DNA of 12,641 nucleotides from an uncultured Neisseriaceae bacterium (lineage in GTDB: Bacteria > Pseudomonadota > Gammaproteobacteria > Burkholderiales > UBA11063), in assembly GCA_903891375.1 (NCBI GenBank), contig CAITEL010000174.1:1-12641 (forward strand), read 5' to 3'. The notes beneath the pieces were generated by a model. It was given only the letters and a program-made list of their open reading frames with translations. It was not told the origin of the DNA and did no database searches. Position 1 is the stretch's first letter; each line of letters begins with the position of its first letter. A program made the translations under genes and the position numbers. Below are positions 6,037 through 12,641 of the stretch, one piece after another.

Positions 6037-6927
6037 ATGCGTAAGTTTCTCATTTTAAGTATATTTTTTTTAATGTACAGTTTGTCATTTGCTACACAAA
6101 ATACAGGTGTATTACATGTGGTTAGCAGTTTTTCAATATTGGCTGATGTGGTTAAAAATATTGGTGGTAATAAGGTTATTGTTACCTCAATCGTTGGAGC
6201 TAACCAAGATGCGCATGAATATGAACTAAAACCAAGTGATTTAATCGAGATTAATCAGAGTAAAATATTGTTTATTAATGGTTTGGGTTTAGAAGCTGGA
6301 TGGATTACTGGAGTAAAGGGTACATATAAAGGTGATTTAGTTGTAGCGTCGACTGGGGTCAAACCATTGTTGACTAAAAATGATTCAAATAAAATTAAAC
6401 AAGATCCACATGTGTGGAATGATCCAATGAACGTGGTTAATTATTATGTTCCTAATATTTTGCATGCATTAATTTCACTTTCACCAGAAAATAAAACATA
6501 CTTTACACAAAATGCACAGGTGTATATCAATAAACTAATAGCCTTAAATAAATGGGCAAATACTCAATTTGCAGTAATACCAGTCGTAAAGCGTAAGGCA
6601 GTAACAACACATGATGCATTCAATTATTTTGCCCATGCGTATAACATAAATTTTATTGCAGTGCAAGGTGTGTCTACGGATAGTGATGCTTCGGCTAAAG
6701 ATATAGCAGATTTAGAGAAAGTAATAAAATCAAATAAAGCCTCAGTGGTTTTTTTAGAAAATATGACTAATAATAAATTAATAAAACAAATTGCACTGGA
6801 CACAAAAGCACAAATTGGTGGTGAGCTGTATTCCGACGCTTTGTCACTACCTACTCAACCTGCGAATACGTATATTAATATGATGAAGTATAATGTTAAT
6901 ACTTTAATTAAAGTGTGGAGTAAATAA
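6037..6927 (+). CDS. Periplasmic metal-binding protein of an ABC importer (ZnuA/TroA/PsaA family)
   Basis: The 296-residue product has a signal peptide (1-19, cut after SFA) and the cluster A-I solute-binding fold for Zn, Mn or Fe uptake. Expected ligands H60 (DAHEYEL), H125 (DPHVWND) and D267 (YSDALS) are present, and H192 lies in TTHDAFNYF. The region that supplies the third ligand in PsaA (Glu) or ZnuA (His) reads VQGVSTDSDAS, with neither at the aligned spot. There is no His-rich loop as in ZnuA. Metal specificity therefore cannot be called. The start has TGGAG nine bases upstream. No permease or ATPase gene is beside it, so it must work with a transporter encoded elsewhere. folA follows after six bases. 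Confidence 0.88.
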   Translation: MRKFLILSIFFLMYSLSFATQNTGVLHVVSSFSILADVVKNIGGNKVIVTSIVGANQDAHEYELKPSDLIEINQSKILFINGLGLEAGWITGVKGTYKGDLVVASTGVKPLLTKNDSNKIKQDPHVWNDPMNVVNYYVPNILHALISLSPENKTYFTQNAQVYINKLIALNKWANTQFAVIPVVKRKAVTTHDAFNYFAHAYNINFIAVQGVSTDSDASAKDIADLEKVIKSNKASVVFLENMTNNKLIKQIALDTKAQIGGELYSDALSLPTQPANTYINMMKYNVNTLIKVWSK

Positions 6928-6933
6928 TTAAAA

Positions 6934-7422
6934 ATGCAACAAATTAGTTTAATAGTCGCCATGAATAAAGATAATGTGATTGGCGTGGATAATAAATTAC
7001 CTTGGTATATTCCAGAAGATTTAAAATATTTTAAACAAAACACCTTGGGTAAACCAGTAATCATGGGTAGAAAAACTTTTGAATCAATAGGTAAAGCATT
7101 GCCTGAACGTAAAAATATCGTGATAACACGTAATGCAGATTTTCATGCGCAAGATATTACGACAGTGTCAAGTTTAAATGAAGCGATAGGGTTAACCTCT
7201 GCGGAACCAGAAGTATGTATTATTGGGGGTGGCGAAATATTTAAACAAGCATTGCCATTGGCAAATAAGCTTTATATTACTGTTGTGAAGTATAGAATTA
7301 AAAATCCTACAACTTTTTTTCCGAATGTAGACTACGATGAATGGCAATTAATTAAGAGCACAAAATTGATGACAGCGGCTGGAATTATTTGTTGTTTCAG
7401 CGAGTATATTAAAAAAGGATAA
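6934..7422 (+). CDS. folA: Dihydrofolate reductase
   Basis: The 162-residue chromosomal-type enzyme reduces dihydrofolate to tetrahydrofolate with NADPH, for thymidylate, purine and Met synthesis. Visible family blocks are the LPWYIPEDLKYFK region with the substrate-binding acid D29, the NADPH-binding block KPVIMGRKTFESIG, the LPERKNIVITR block, and IIGGGEIFKQALP. The length matches E. coli FolA (159). Near the C-terminus the usual GDTxFP reads PTTFFP, keeping the Thr but not Gly-Asp. It starts six bases after the metal-binding protein gene, with only a distant GTGGAG (13 bases away). It overlaps no neighbour but is almost certainly cotranscribed. Confidence 0.96.
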   Translation: MQQISLIVAMNKDNVIGVDNKLPWYIPEDLKYFKQNTLGKPVIMGRKTFESIGKALPERKNIVITRNADFHAQDITTVSSLNEAIGLTSAEPEVCIIGGGEIFKQALPLANKLYITVVKYRIKNPTTFFPNVDYDEWQLIKSTKLMTAAGIICCFSEYIKKG

Positions 7423-7426
7423 TGAC

Positions 7427-8380
7427 GTGGAAGAGAATCAGGGTAGTAAGCTGAAGCTTAAAGCTTACATTAAATTGGTAAGCGTTATTTTACTGTGGGG
7501 TGGAGTTTACCATGTGGCTAAATATTTAGTGTCAGATACAGATATTTGGACAGTAGCGTTTATTCGTTTTTTTAGCGCAGCTATAGTGTTGCTGTGTATT
7601 TATTATAAACGTCATCGGCGCATTTTAATTGTCAGGCCAAGAAATCATTGGCTAATGTTATTTTGGATTGGTCTTATTGGTGTATTTGGCTATACCACTT
7701 TATTTTTTGCGGCCGAATCATTGATTCCAGCGAATAATGTGGCAATCTTATATGCTTTTACGCCTTGTATTACAGTGCTATTGAGTAGATTTTTTTTAAA
7801 GCAACGAATCTCTACATTAGCTTATGTGGGGATTATAATTGCACTTTTAGGTACGATTGTGGTTATTAGTTTAAGTGAATCATCATGCAATGGGAAGATT
7901 ATTTGTACAGGGCTGGTTAAGAATTTGTCTTTAGGGCAAATTTTAGCGGTTTTGGCGGCTATTTGTATGTGTTTGTACAATATCCTCAATAAAAAAGCGG
8001 TAGCAATGAATTTAGATCCAATGACGATAACTACATTTAGTTCGGTGTTTGGTGCAATCCTTTTATTTTTTACTTTTTGGGCATTCGGTGCCCCAGCCCA
8101 TACTTTATTACATAAGGGGTTTGCATTTTGGATTGCAATGTTTTATACCTCAATTTTTGCTACGGTAATTAGTTACAAATGGTATTCGGAAGCGATTCGT
8201 TATATTGGTATTGGTCAAACCGCAGTTTTTCTTAATGGGGTTCCATTGTCAACAGTATTAATCGGAGTTGTTTTATTAGGGCAAAGTGTAAGTTTAGGTG
8301 TTATAATAGCTGCAATTGTGATTATCAGCGGGGTTTTAATTACCAATTATGCAGTGAATAAACAAAAAACCATATCGTAA
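7427..8380 (+). CDS. EamA-family (DMT superfamily) transporter
   Basis: The 317-residue inner-membrane protein has about ten hydrophobic helices arranged as two EamA repeats (about 15-147 and 170-307). Each repeat carries the family's helix pattern, with blocks such as AFIRFFSAAIVLL, AILYAFTPCITVLLSRFFL in the first half and VFLNGVPLSTVLIGVVLL in the second. Such proteins export or import small metabolites; the substrate cannot be told from sequence. The loop between halves has SSCNGKIICTG, a possible Cys pair. The start is GTG, supported by AAAAGGA seven bases upstream; an ATG just before it is out of frame. It begins four bases after folA. Confidence 0.88.
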   Translation: MEENQGSKLKLKAYIKLVSVILLWGGVYHVAKYLVSDTDIWTVAFIRFFSAAIVLLCIYYKRHRRILIVRPRNHWLMLFWIGLIGVFGYTTLFFAAESLIPANNVAILYAFTPCITVLLSRFFLKQRISTLAYVGIIIALLGTIVVISLSESSCNGKIICTGLVKNLSLGQILAVLAAICMCLYNILNKKAVAMNLDPMTITTFSSVFGAILLFFTFWAFGAPAHTLLHKGFAFWIAMFYTSIFATVISYKWYSEAIRYIGIGQTAVFLNGVPLSTVLIGVVLLGQSVSLGVIIAAIVIISGVLITNYAVNKQKTIS

Positions 8381-8402
8381 TATATGTCAGCATGATTTAT
8401 GC

Positions 8403-8408
8403 TAAAAT
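8403..8408 (+). promoter_or_regulatory. Candidate extended -10 for the MFS gene
   Basis: TGCTAAAAT at 8400-8408 is an extended -10 pattern in the 49-base gap before the MFS gene, with no recognisable -35. It would give a leader of about 15 bases. It could provide a secondary promoter inside the run; the evidence is weak. Confidence 0.3.
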
Positions 8409-8429
8409 AACGGGTAGTTTTAGGAGAAT

Positions 8430-9638
8430 ATGTTGAGTGCGAAAAATAGTGGAATGTTTTTGTTTATAGTGATTTTATGTTCCACTGCTGGTCAGTTCGC
8501 TACAGAAATATATCTACCTTCGATGCCTGCAATGGCGAGTTACTTTAATGTACGCATGTCAGTTATCCAATTAACAATTACTACCTACGCTTTTGGTTTT
8601 GCTATAGGTAGTTTTTTTAGTGGTTATCTTTCTGATAAGCGTGGTAGGTTGGCAATTTTATTTCCCTGCGTAATTATAGCTTTTATTGGTAGTTTACTGT
8701 GTAGTGTTTCAACATCAGTCGATTTAGTTTTGGTAAGTAGGTTGATTCAAGGCTTAGGCTTAGGTGGTGTTGGTGTAGTAGCTCGTTCTATTATACGAGA
8801 TGTGTCGACTAATAAAATGGAGCTGGCTAAATTTGCTTCAATTTTGGGTTCAGTCTCAGCAATTGCAATTGCATTTGCGCCTATTATTGGTGGATATATA
8901 GAAAAATACCTATATTGGCGAGTTGATTTTATTTTTTTATTGGCGTTTACTGCAGTTTTAGCTTGGTTATCTAAGTATAAATTAGTAGAGACAAATCCAA
9001 ATCGAAGTAATATTAATTTGGCTTTAATGTTTAAAGATTATTACGAAGTACTCAAAAATCAAGAATTTTTACTGTATAACTGTGTTAGTTCACTTACTTT
9101 AGCTGGGATTATTTCATATCAAACCGTATCGTCTTATTTGTTGCAAATTCAAGTTGGTTTAGCACCAGATAAATTTGGTTTTACTTCAGTTGCGGTAACG
9201 GTTGCGTTAATCATGGGTGGGCTGTTTAATGGTAAGGTCGTTGAACGCCGAGGTGTTGACAATATGTTACGGGCTGGAGCTGTTATCTATATGCTTTCTG
9301 GTTTATTGTATGTATTGGGGGGCTTGTTCAATTATATGACGGTGGTATCAATTTTGTTTCCGATGGTGCTGTTTACTTTTGCGGCAGGCATAATTTATCC
9401 CAATGCGAGTTCAGGGGCATTAAGTTTGTTTACGGATAAAGCTGGTACGGCGGCATCAATCTATAATTGTTTCCAAATGCTTGGTGCAGCAGTTGGTAGT
9501 TGGATAATTGCAATAATTCATCACAAAACGCAATTACCATTAGGTGTGATGTTTGTATTTATTGCGATGAGTGCAATGCTAATTTATTATCAACTAAAAT
9601 TCAAACGATTAAAGCAAATAATAGTAACTACACAGTAG
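8430..9638 (+). CDS. Bcr/CflA-family MFS exporter
   Basis: The 402-residue protein has about 12 membrane helices and belongs to the drug/H+ antiporter branch that includes E. coli Bcr and MdfA-like exporters. Typical marks are EIYLPSMP in helix 1 (26-33), the loop 2-3 motif GYLSDKRGR (65-73), SRLIQGLG (103-110), the RSIIRD block (119-124) and an AFAPIIGG segment in helix 5 like motif C. The likely role is export of a toxic compound or metabolite; the substrate is unknown. AGGAG lies only three bases from the ATG, which is too close. The next codon, TTG at 8433, stands six bases away and may be the real start, with a loss of one residue. It follows the EamA exporter by 49 bases. Confidence 0.88.
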   Translation: MLSAKNSGMFLFIVILCSTAGQFATEIYLPSMPAMASYFNVRMSVIQLTITTYAFGFAIGSFFSGYLSDKRGRLAILFPCVIIAFIGSLLCSVSTSVDLVLVSRLIQGLGLGGVGVVARSIIRDVSTNKMELAKFASILGSVSAIAIAFAPIIGGYIEKYLYWRVDFIFLLAFTAVLAWLSKYKLVETNPNRSNINLALMFKDYYEVLKNQEFLLYNCVSSLTLAGIISYQTVSSYLLQIQVGLAPDKFGFTSVAVTVALIMGGLFNGKVVERRGVDNMLRAGAVIYMLSGLLYVLGGLFNYMTVVSILFPMVLFTFAAGIIYPNASSGALSLFTDKAGTAASIYNCFQMLGAAVGSWIIAIIHHKTQLPLGVMFVFIAMSAMLIYYQLKFKRLKQIIVTTQ

Positions 9639-9688
9639 TAATGGTTACAAACAACATTAAATATTTTATAGGATAAAGAGGTTATTCG

Positions 9689-10669
9689 ATGGAGGCATCA
9701 ACGCAAGGATTTTCTAAATGGTTTTATTTAGGAATATTGGCGATTATTATCGGCATTATTTTAATTATAATAGCTAAGGGTAAAAACAAAAGTAAGAGTA
9801 TGGAGAATGGCTATTTTGTTTTAATATTGGGGGCTGTCGGGGTTATTTCTGAATGGACAGATTTTGCTACGGTGTTATTTGTATTTGTGTTAATTTCGGG
9901 TGTAATACTTATTTTAGATAAATTAATTCTCGCTAAAAAACGTCAACTTAATGCACCAAAACCACATTATGTACATTATTCTCGTGAGTTTTTTCCAGTG
10001 GTGCTTGGGGTATGGATATTGCGTGCATTTTTATTTGAAGCATACCAAATTCCGAGTAGTTCTATGCGCCCAGATTTAACCGTAGGTGATTTTATTTTGG
10101 TGAGTAAATATAGTTACGGTATACGTGAACCGTTTACTAACAAGGTGTTAATTCCTGTTGGTGAAGTGCATCGTGGTGATGTGATGGTATTTAAAGATCA
10201 AGAGGTAAAAAATCGAGATTTAATTAAACGTGTAATAGGTATTGGCGGTGATAAAATAGAATATCTAAATAAACGCTTAACGATTAATGGGGTAGCTTTA
10301 AGCTATACATATAACGGGACTTACTCATACACAGAAAACTATTCTGAAGGTGTGTTTAATTTTGATGATCAAAAATATATAGAGGATTTGTTTGGTGTAA
10401 AGCATCCAATAATTACTTATGACAGAATGCCAAGCATAATCTTAAGTGGGGTAAAAGATTTTCCAAATAAAAAGAACTGTATCTATATGGATAACAACGC
10501 TTTTACTTGTACAGTACCACAAGGGGAATACTTTATGATGGGGGATAACCGTGATAATAGTGAGGATAGTCGTTATTGGGGATTTGTGCCAAATGATGCA
10601 ATTTTAGGTAAAGCTATCTATGTTATAATTAATTTACATGACTTTAAACGTATTTGGGAAAAAATCTAG
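9689..10669 (+). CDS. lepB: Signal peptidase I
   Basis: The 326-residue inner-membrane protease removes signal peptides from exported proteins. The Ser/Lys dyad is visible: S125 in IPSSSMRP (box B) and K180 in LIKRVIG (box D). The box E signature GDNRDNSEDSRYWGFVP lies near the C-terminus. Before the catalytic part are three hydrophobic stretches (about 12-29, 42-54 and 58-80) and a further segment at 100-118. This is more membrane anchoring than E. coli LepB and similar to what I recall for Neisseria-type LepB. GAGG lies seven bases before the ATG. rnc follows after two bases, the conserved order lepB-rnc-era. lepA, which often precedes lepB, is not here. Confidence 0.97.
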   Translation: MEASTQGFSKWFYLGILAIIIGIILIIIAKGKNKSKSMENGYFVLILGAVGVISEWTDFATVLFVFVLISGVILILDKLILAKKRQLNAPKPHYVHYSREFFPVVLGVWILRAFLFEAYQIPSSSMRPDLTVGDFILVSKYSYGIREPFTNKVLIPVGEVHRGDVMVFKDQEVKNRDLIKRVIGIGGDKIEYLNKRLTINGVALSYTYNGTYSYTENYSEGVFNFDDQKYIEDLFGVKHPIITYDRMPSIILSGVKDFPNKKNCIYMDNNAFTCTVPQGEYFMMGDNRDNSEDSRYWGFVPNDAILGKAIYVIINLHDFKRIWEKI

Positions 10670-10671
10670 TC

Positions 10672-11358
10672 ATGTTAAGCATTAAACAATTACAACTGGA
10701 TTTGGGTTATACATTTAAAGATGTATCAATGCTTAAACGTGCTTTGACACATAGAAGTTTTGCTAAATCAAATAATGAAAGGCTAGAATTTGTTGGTGAT
10801 GGAATTTTAGATTATGCGATTGCTTTGAGTTTATATCAACGCTATCCTGAGTTAGCTGAGGGTGAGTTATCTAAAATTAGAGCAGCCTTAGTTAATCAAG
10901 AATCATTGGCGGAGATTGCTAATGAGATTAATCTAGGGAAATATTTATTTTTGGGTGATGGCGAAGAAAAAAGCGGTGGTAGGTCACGTCCATCAATTTT
11001 AGCCGACACATTAGAGGCAATATTTGCAGCGGTTAGTTTAGACTCCAGTGTAATCGAATCTCTTGTGGTAATCGAGAAACTATTTTTGAATAAACTTACG
11101 AATGCAGAGAACTTGGTAAATAAAGATAATAAATCCATTTTGCAAGAGTTTTTACAAGCTAATCGCATTAGTACCCCATTGTATAATATCATTTCGTCAA
11201 CAGGGCCAGACCATGAGAGTATATTTTGTGTAGAATGTTATATTGCCGAACTTAATGTAAAAGTTATTGCTTATGGCAAAAGCAAAAAAGAAGCAAGTCA
11301 AATTGCGGCAGAAAAAGCACTTCAATTAATAAAAGAAAGAAATTTAAATGGAAAATAA
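10672..11358 (+). CDS. rnc: Ribonuclease III
   Basis: The 228-residue endonuclease cuts double-stranded RNA and processes rRNA precursors. The nuclease domain (1-150) holds the signature NERLEFVGDGIL with catalytic D43, and ADTLEAIF with D112 and E115. The usual Ser in GDS is Gly here. The dsRNA-binding domain (about 152-222) shows SILQEFLQ and the KSKKEASQIAAEKAL helix. The start chosen is the ATG two bases after the lepB stop. An in-frame TTG at 10654 would place six more codons over the lepB end and is not needed. The end overlaps era by 11 bases, suggesting translational coupling. Confidence 0.97.
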   Translation: MLSIKQLQLDLGYTFKDVSMLKRALTHRSFAKSNNERLEFVGDGILDYAIALSLYQRYPELAEGELSKIRAALVNQESLAEIANEINLGKYLFLGDGEEKSGGRSRPSILADTLEAIFAAVSLDSSVIESLVVIEKLFLNKLTNAENLVNKDNKSILQEFLQANRISTPLYNIISSTGPDHESIFCVECYIAELNVKVIAYGKSKKEASQIAAEKALQLIKERNLNGK

Positions 11359-12229
11359 TAACCATTGTGGTTTTATCTCGATAGTTGGGCGACCGAATGT
11401 AGGTAAATCAACATTGATGAATCACTTAATTGGTCAAAAAATCAGTATTACATCACGTAAACCGCAAACTACGCAATACAAAATAAATGGTGTATATACG
11501 GAGTCAGGTCATCAATATGTTTTTATTGATACACCAGGGTTTCAAAAACGCTATATTAATGACTTAAATACGTTATTAAATCAAAGTGTCATTAGTAGTT
11601 TAGAACATGTAGACGCTGTGCTGTTCGTTGTTGAGGCTGGGCTATTTAATGCTGGTGATGAGGCAGTGCTGGCTTTATTACCTCAAAGTGCTAATGTTGT
11701 TCTTGTGGTAAATAAACAAGATAAAATTAAAAACAAATACGAATTGGATCAATTTGTCAACGATATTAAGAGTAAATTTCCATTTAAGGCGAGTGTTCTT
11801 GTTGCTGCGAAACATCATTTAGGTATGGATTTAATTTTTGCTAAATTACGAGGCTTTTTACCTGAGGGGGAATTCCTTTATCCAGAAGAGCAGTTAACGG
11901 ATAGAAGTAATAGTTTTTTAGCTAAAGAAATCATTCGCGAAAAACTTTTTCGCTTTTTAGGTGAAGAATTACCGTACAGTTTGGCGGTAGATATTGAAGA
12001 GTTTAAAGTCGAAGAAGAATTAATTAGAGTGGTTGCAACCATTATTGTTAATAAAGAAAATCAAAAAGGGATTGTGATTGGTAAAAGTGGTGAAAAGCTA
12101 AAGAAAATTTCTAGTGATGCTAGGGTAGATATGGAAGAATTATTTGCTAATAAGGTTTTTTTACAAGTATGGGTTAAAGTTAAGAGTGGTTTTGCTGATG
12201 ACGCTAAATTTTTAGAACAATTTAAGTAG
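11348..12229 (+). CDS. era: GTPase Era, 30S ribosome assembly factor
   Basis: The 293-residue essential GTPase binds the 3' end of 16S rRNA during small-subunit maturation. GTPase motifs are in order: G1 GRPNVGKST (14-22), the switch I region with RKPQTTQ (37-43), G3 DTPG (61-64), G4 NKQD (122-125), and a G5-like AAK at 153-155. The C-terminal KH domain (about 218-284) carries VIGKSGEKLKKIS, the RNA-binding GxxG loop. The length is normal (E. coli 301). The start overlaps the rnc end by 11 bases, so the two products, both acting on 16S precursor RNA, are coupled. Confidence 0.97.
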   Translation: MENNNHCGFISIVGRPNVGKSTLMNHLIGQKISITSRKPQTTQYKINGVYTESGHQYVFIDTPGFQKRYINDLNTLLNQSVISSLEHVDAVLFVVEAGLFNAGDEAVLALLPQSANVVLVVNKQDKIKNKYELDQFVNDIKSKFPFKASVLVAAKHHLGMDLIFAKLRGFLPEGEFLYPEEQLTDRSNSFLAKEIIREKLFRFLGEELPYSLAVDIEEFKVEEELIRVVATIIVNKENQKGIVIGKSGEKLKKISSDARVDMEELFANKVFLQVWVKVKSGFADDAKFLEQFK

Positions 12230-12245
12230 ACGGGTTTTAACGGTA

Positions 12246-12641
12246 ATGCTTAGTATTGCAATTAATGTAAAAAACGGAGGTAAATATTTAGAACGCTGTT
12301 TAAACTCATTGGTACAATTTGATGATGTGGTGATCTTAGATAACCATTCTACAGATGATACATTAGAAATCGCAAATAAATATACTAATGTACGTATCTT
12401 CCATAGTGATTTTTTAGGTATGGGGCGAGTCCGTAATTTAGCTGCAAGCTATACTAAATATGATTGGGTTTTTTTTGTTGATTGTGATGAGGTTGTTTCA
12501 AGTGAGTTGGTGAGTCATTTACTTAATATGAGTTTTGAGAAAAACTGCGTATATAAAATTTATCGTAATAATTTTTATGATGGTTATAAGGTTAAAACTA
12601 GTTCTTGGGGCAATGATTGGATTTTACGGTTATATAATAAA
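12246..12641 (+). CDS. Family 2 glycosyltransferase, N-terminal part
   Basis: The first 132 codons are visible and the frame runs off the window. The GT-A fold of glycosyltransferase family 2 is shown by the start MLSIAINVKNGGKYLERCL, then VVILDNHSTDDT (nucleotide-binding strand), MGRVRNLAASYTKYDWVFFVD and the DxD-like CDEVV. The later stretch VYKIYRNNFYDG, then WGNDWILRLYN, resembles the WaaE/KdtX-like LPS core transferase group, so a role in surface glycan or LPS core synthesis is likely. The gap to era is 16 bases without terminator, and no clear Shine-Dalgarno is seen. Donor and acceptor are unknown. Confidence 0.85.
   Translation, partial: MLSIAINVKNGGKYLERCLNSLVQFDDVVILDNHSTDDTLEIANKYTNVRIFHSDFLGMGRVRNLAASYTKYDWVFFVDCDEVVSSELVSHLLNMSFEKNCVYKIYRNNFYDGYKVKTSSWGNDWILRLYNK

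Noticed and set aside
6855..7064. 69-codon hydrophobic minus-strand frame over the metal-binding protein/folA junction
   Set aside because: It spans two real genes antisense. The hydrophobicity is what antisense of polar AT-rich codons produces.
8389..8403. Small hairpin (AGCAT/ATGCT) after the EamA gene as a terminator
   Set aside because: The stem is only five base pairs, with no T run after it, and it overlaps a candidate -10 box.
10654..10671. TTG start that would lengthen RNase III by six codons over the end of lepB
   Set aside because: The ATG at 10672 gives the normal family N-terminus, and the extra residues are just lepB sequence read in another frame.
10896..11192. 98-codon open frame on the minus strand inside rnc
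   Set aside because: It is antisense to a well-conserved gene, has no family resemblance, and is a by-product of AT-rich codon use.

Overview
The window is AT-rich (roughly one-third G+C by eye) and comes from a Gram-negative proteobacterium. An outer-membrane-type lipoprotein signal, a PhhA/PhhB phenylalanine hydroxylase pair and a lepB-rnc-era block with a long N-terminal membrane region on LepB all point that way. My best guess is a low-GC betaproteobacterium of the Neisseriales type, but this rests on protein feel and gene order, not on a search.

Left part (1-3630, + strand). The 3' end of an unidentified gene closes with a strong intrinsic terminator. Next comes a 785-residue lipoprotein: lipobox, glycine linker, three Cys-pair beta domains and six kelch-type repeats of 68-75 residues. 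It has no Shine-Dalgarno sequence, has a TATAAT box five bases from its ATG, and ends at its own terminator. Directly behind it lies a wreck of an AAA-ATPase-like/PD-(D/E)XK nuclease gene. The wreck begins at Walker B and has lost the nuclease core, but keeps the C-terminal tail in another frame.

Middle part (3638-5420, - strand). phhA and phhB (phenylalanine 4-hydroxylase and pterin-4a-carbinolamine dehydratase) are coupled by a TAATG stop/start. Upstream on the same strand is a type II toxin-antitoxin operon. A ribbon-helix-helix antitoxin is driven by a good sigma70-type promoter whose spacer and -10 box lie inside a perfect 9-bp inverted repeat. An overlapping YafQ/RelE-family toxin gene is knocked out of frame by one base in an A8 tract. 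A single open-frame scan does not reveal this toxin.

Right part (5633-12641, + strand) is a tight co-directional run: an Mth938-domain protein, a periplasmic metal-binding protein of an ABC importer without its permease and ATPase, folA, an EamA-type exporter, a Bcr/CflA-type MFS exporter, lepB, rnc, era and the start of a family 2 glycosyltransferase. The gaps are 50 bases or fewer, and several genes overlap or nearly abut. lepB-rnc-era is the usual housekeeping cluster for secretion, RNA processing and 30S maturation. The glycosyltransferase after era is a less usual neighbour.

I see no tRNA, rRNA, CRISPR array, intact insertion sequence or phage module. The least ordinary content is the frameshifted toxin with its intact control region, the decayed nuclease gene and the modular kelch lipoprotein. 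I do not see convincing evidence for an entirely new system.
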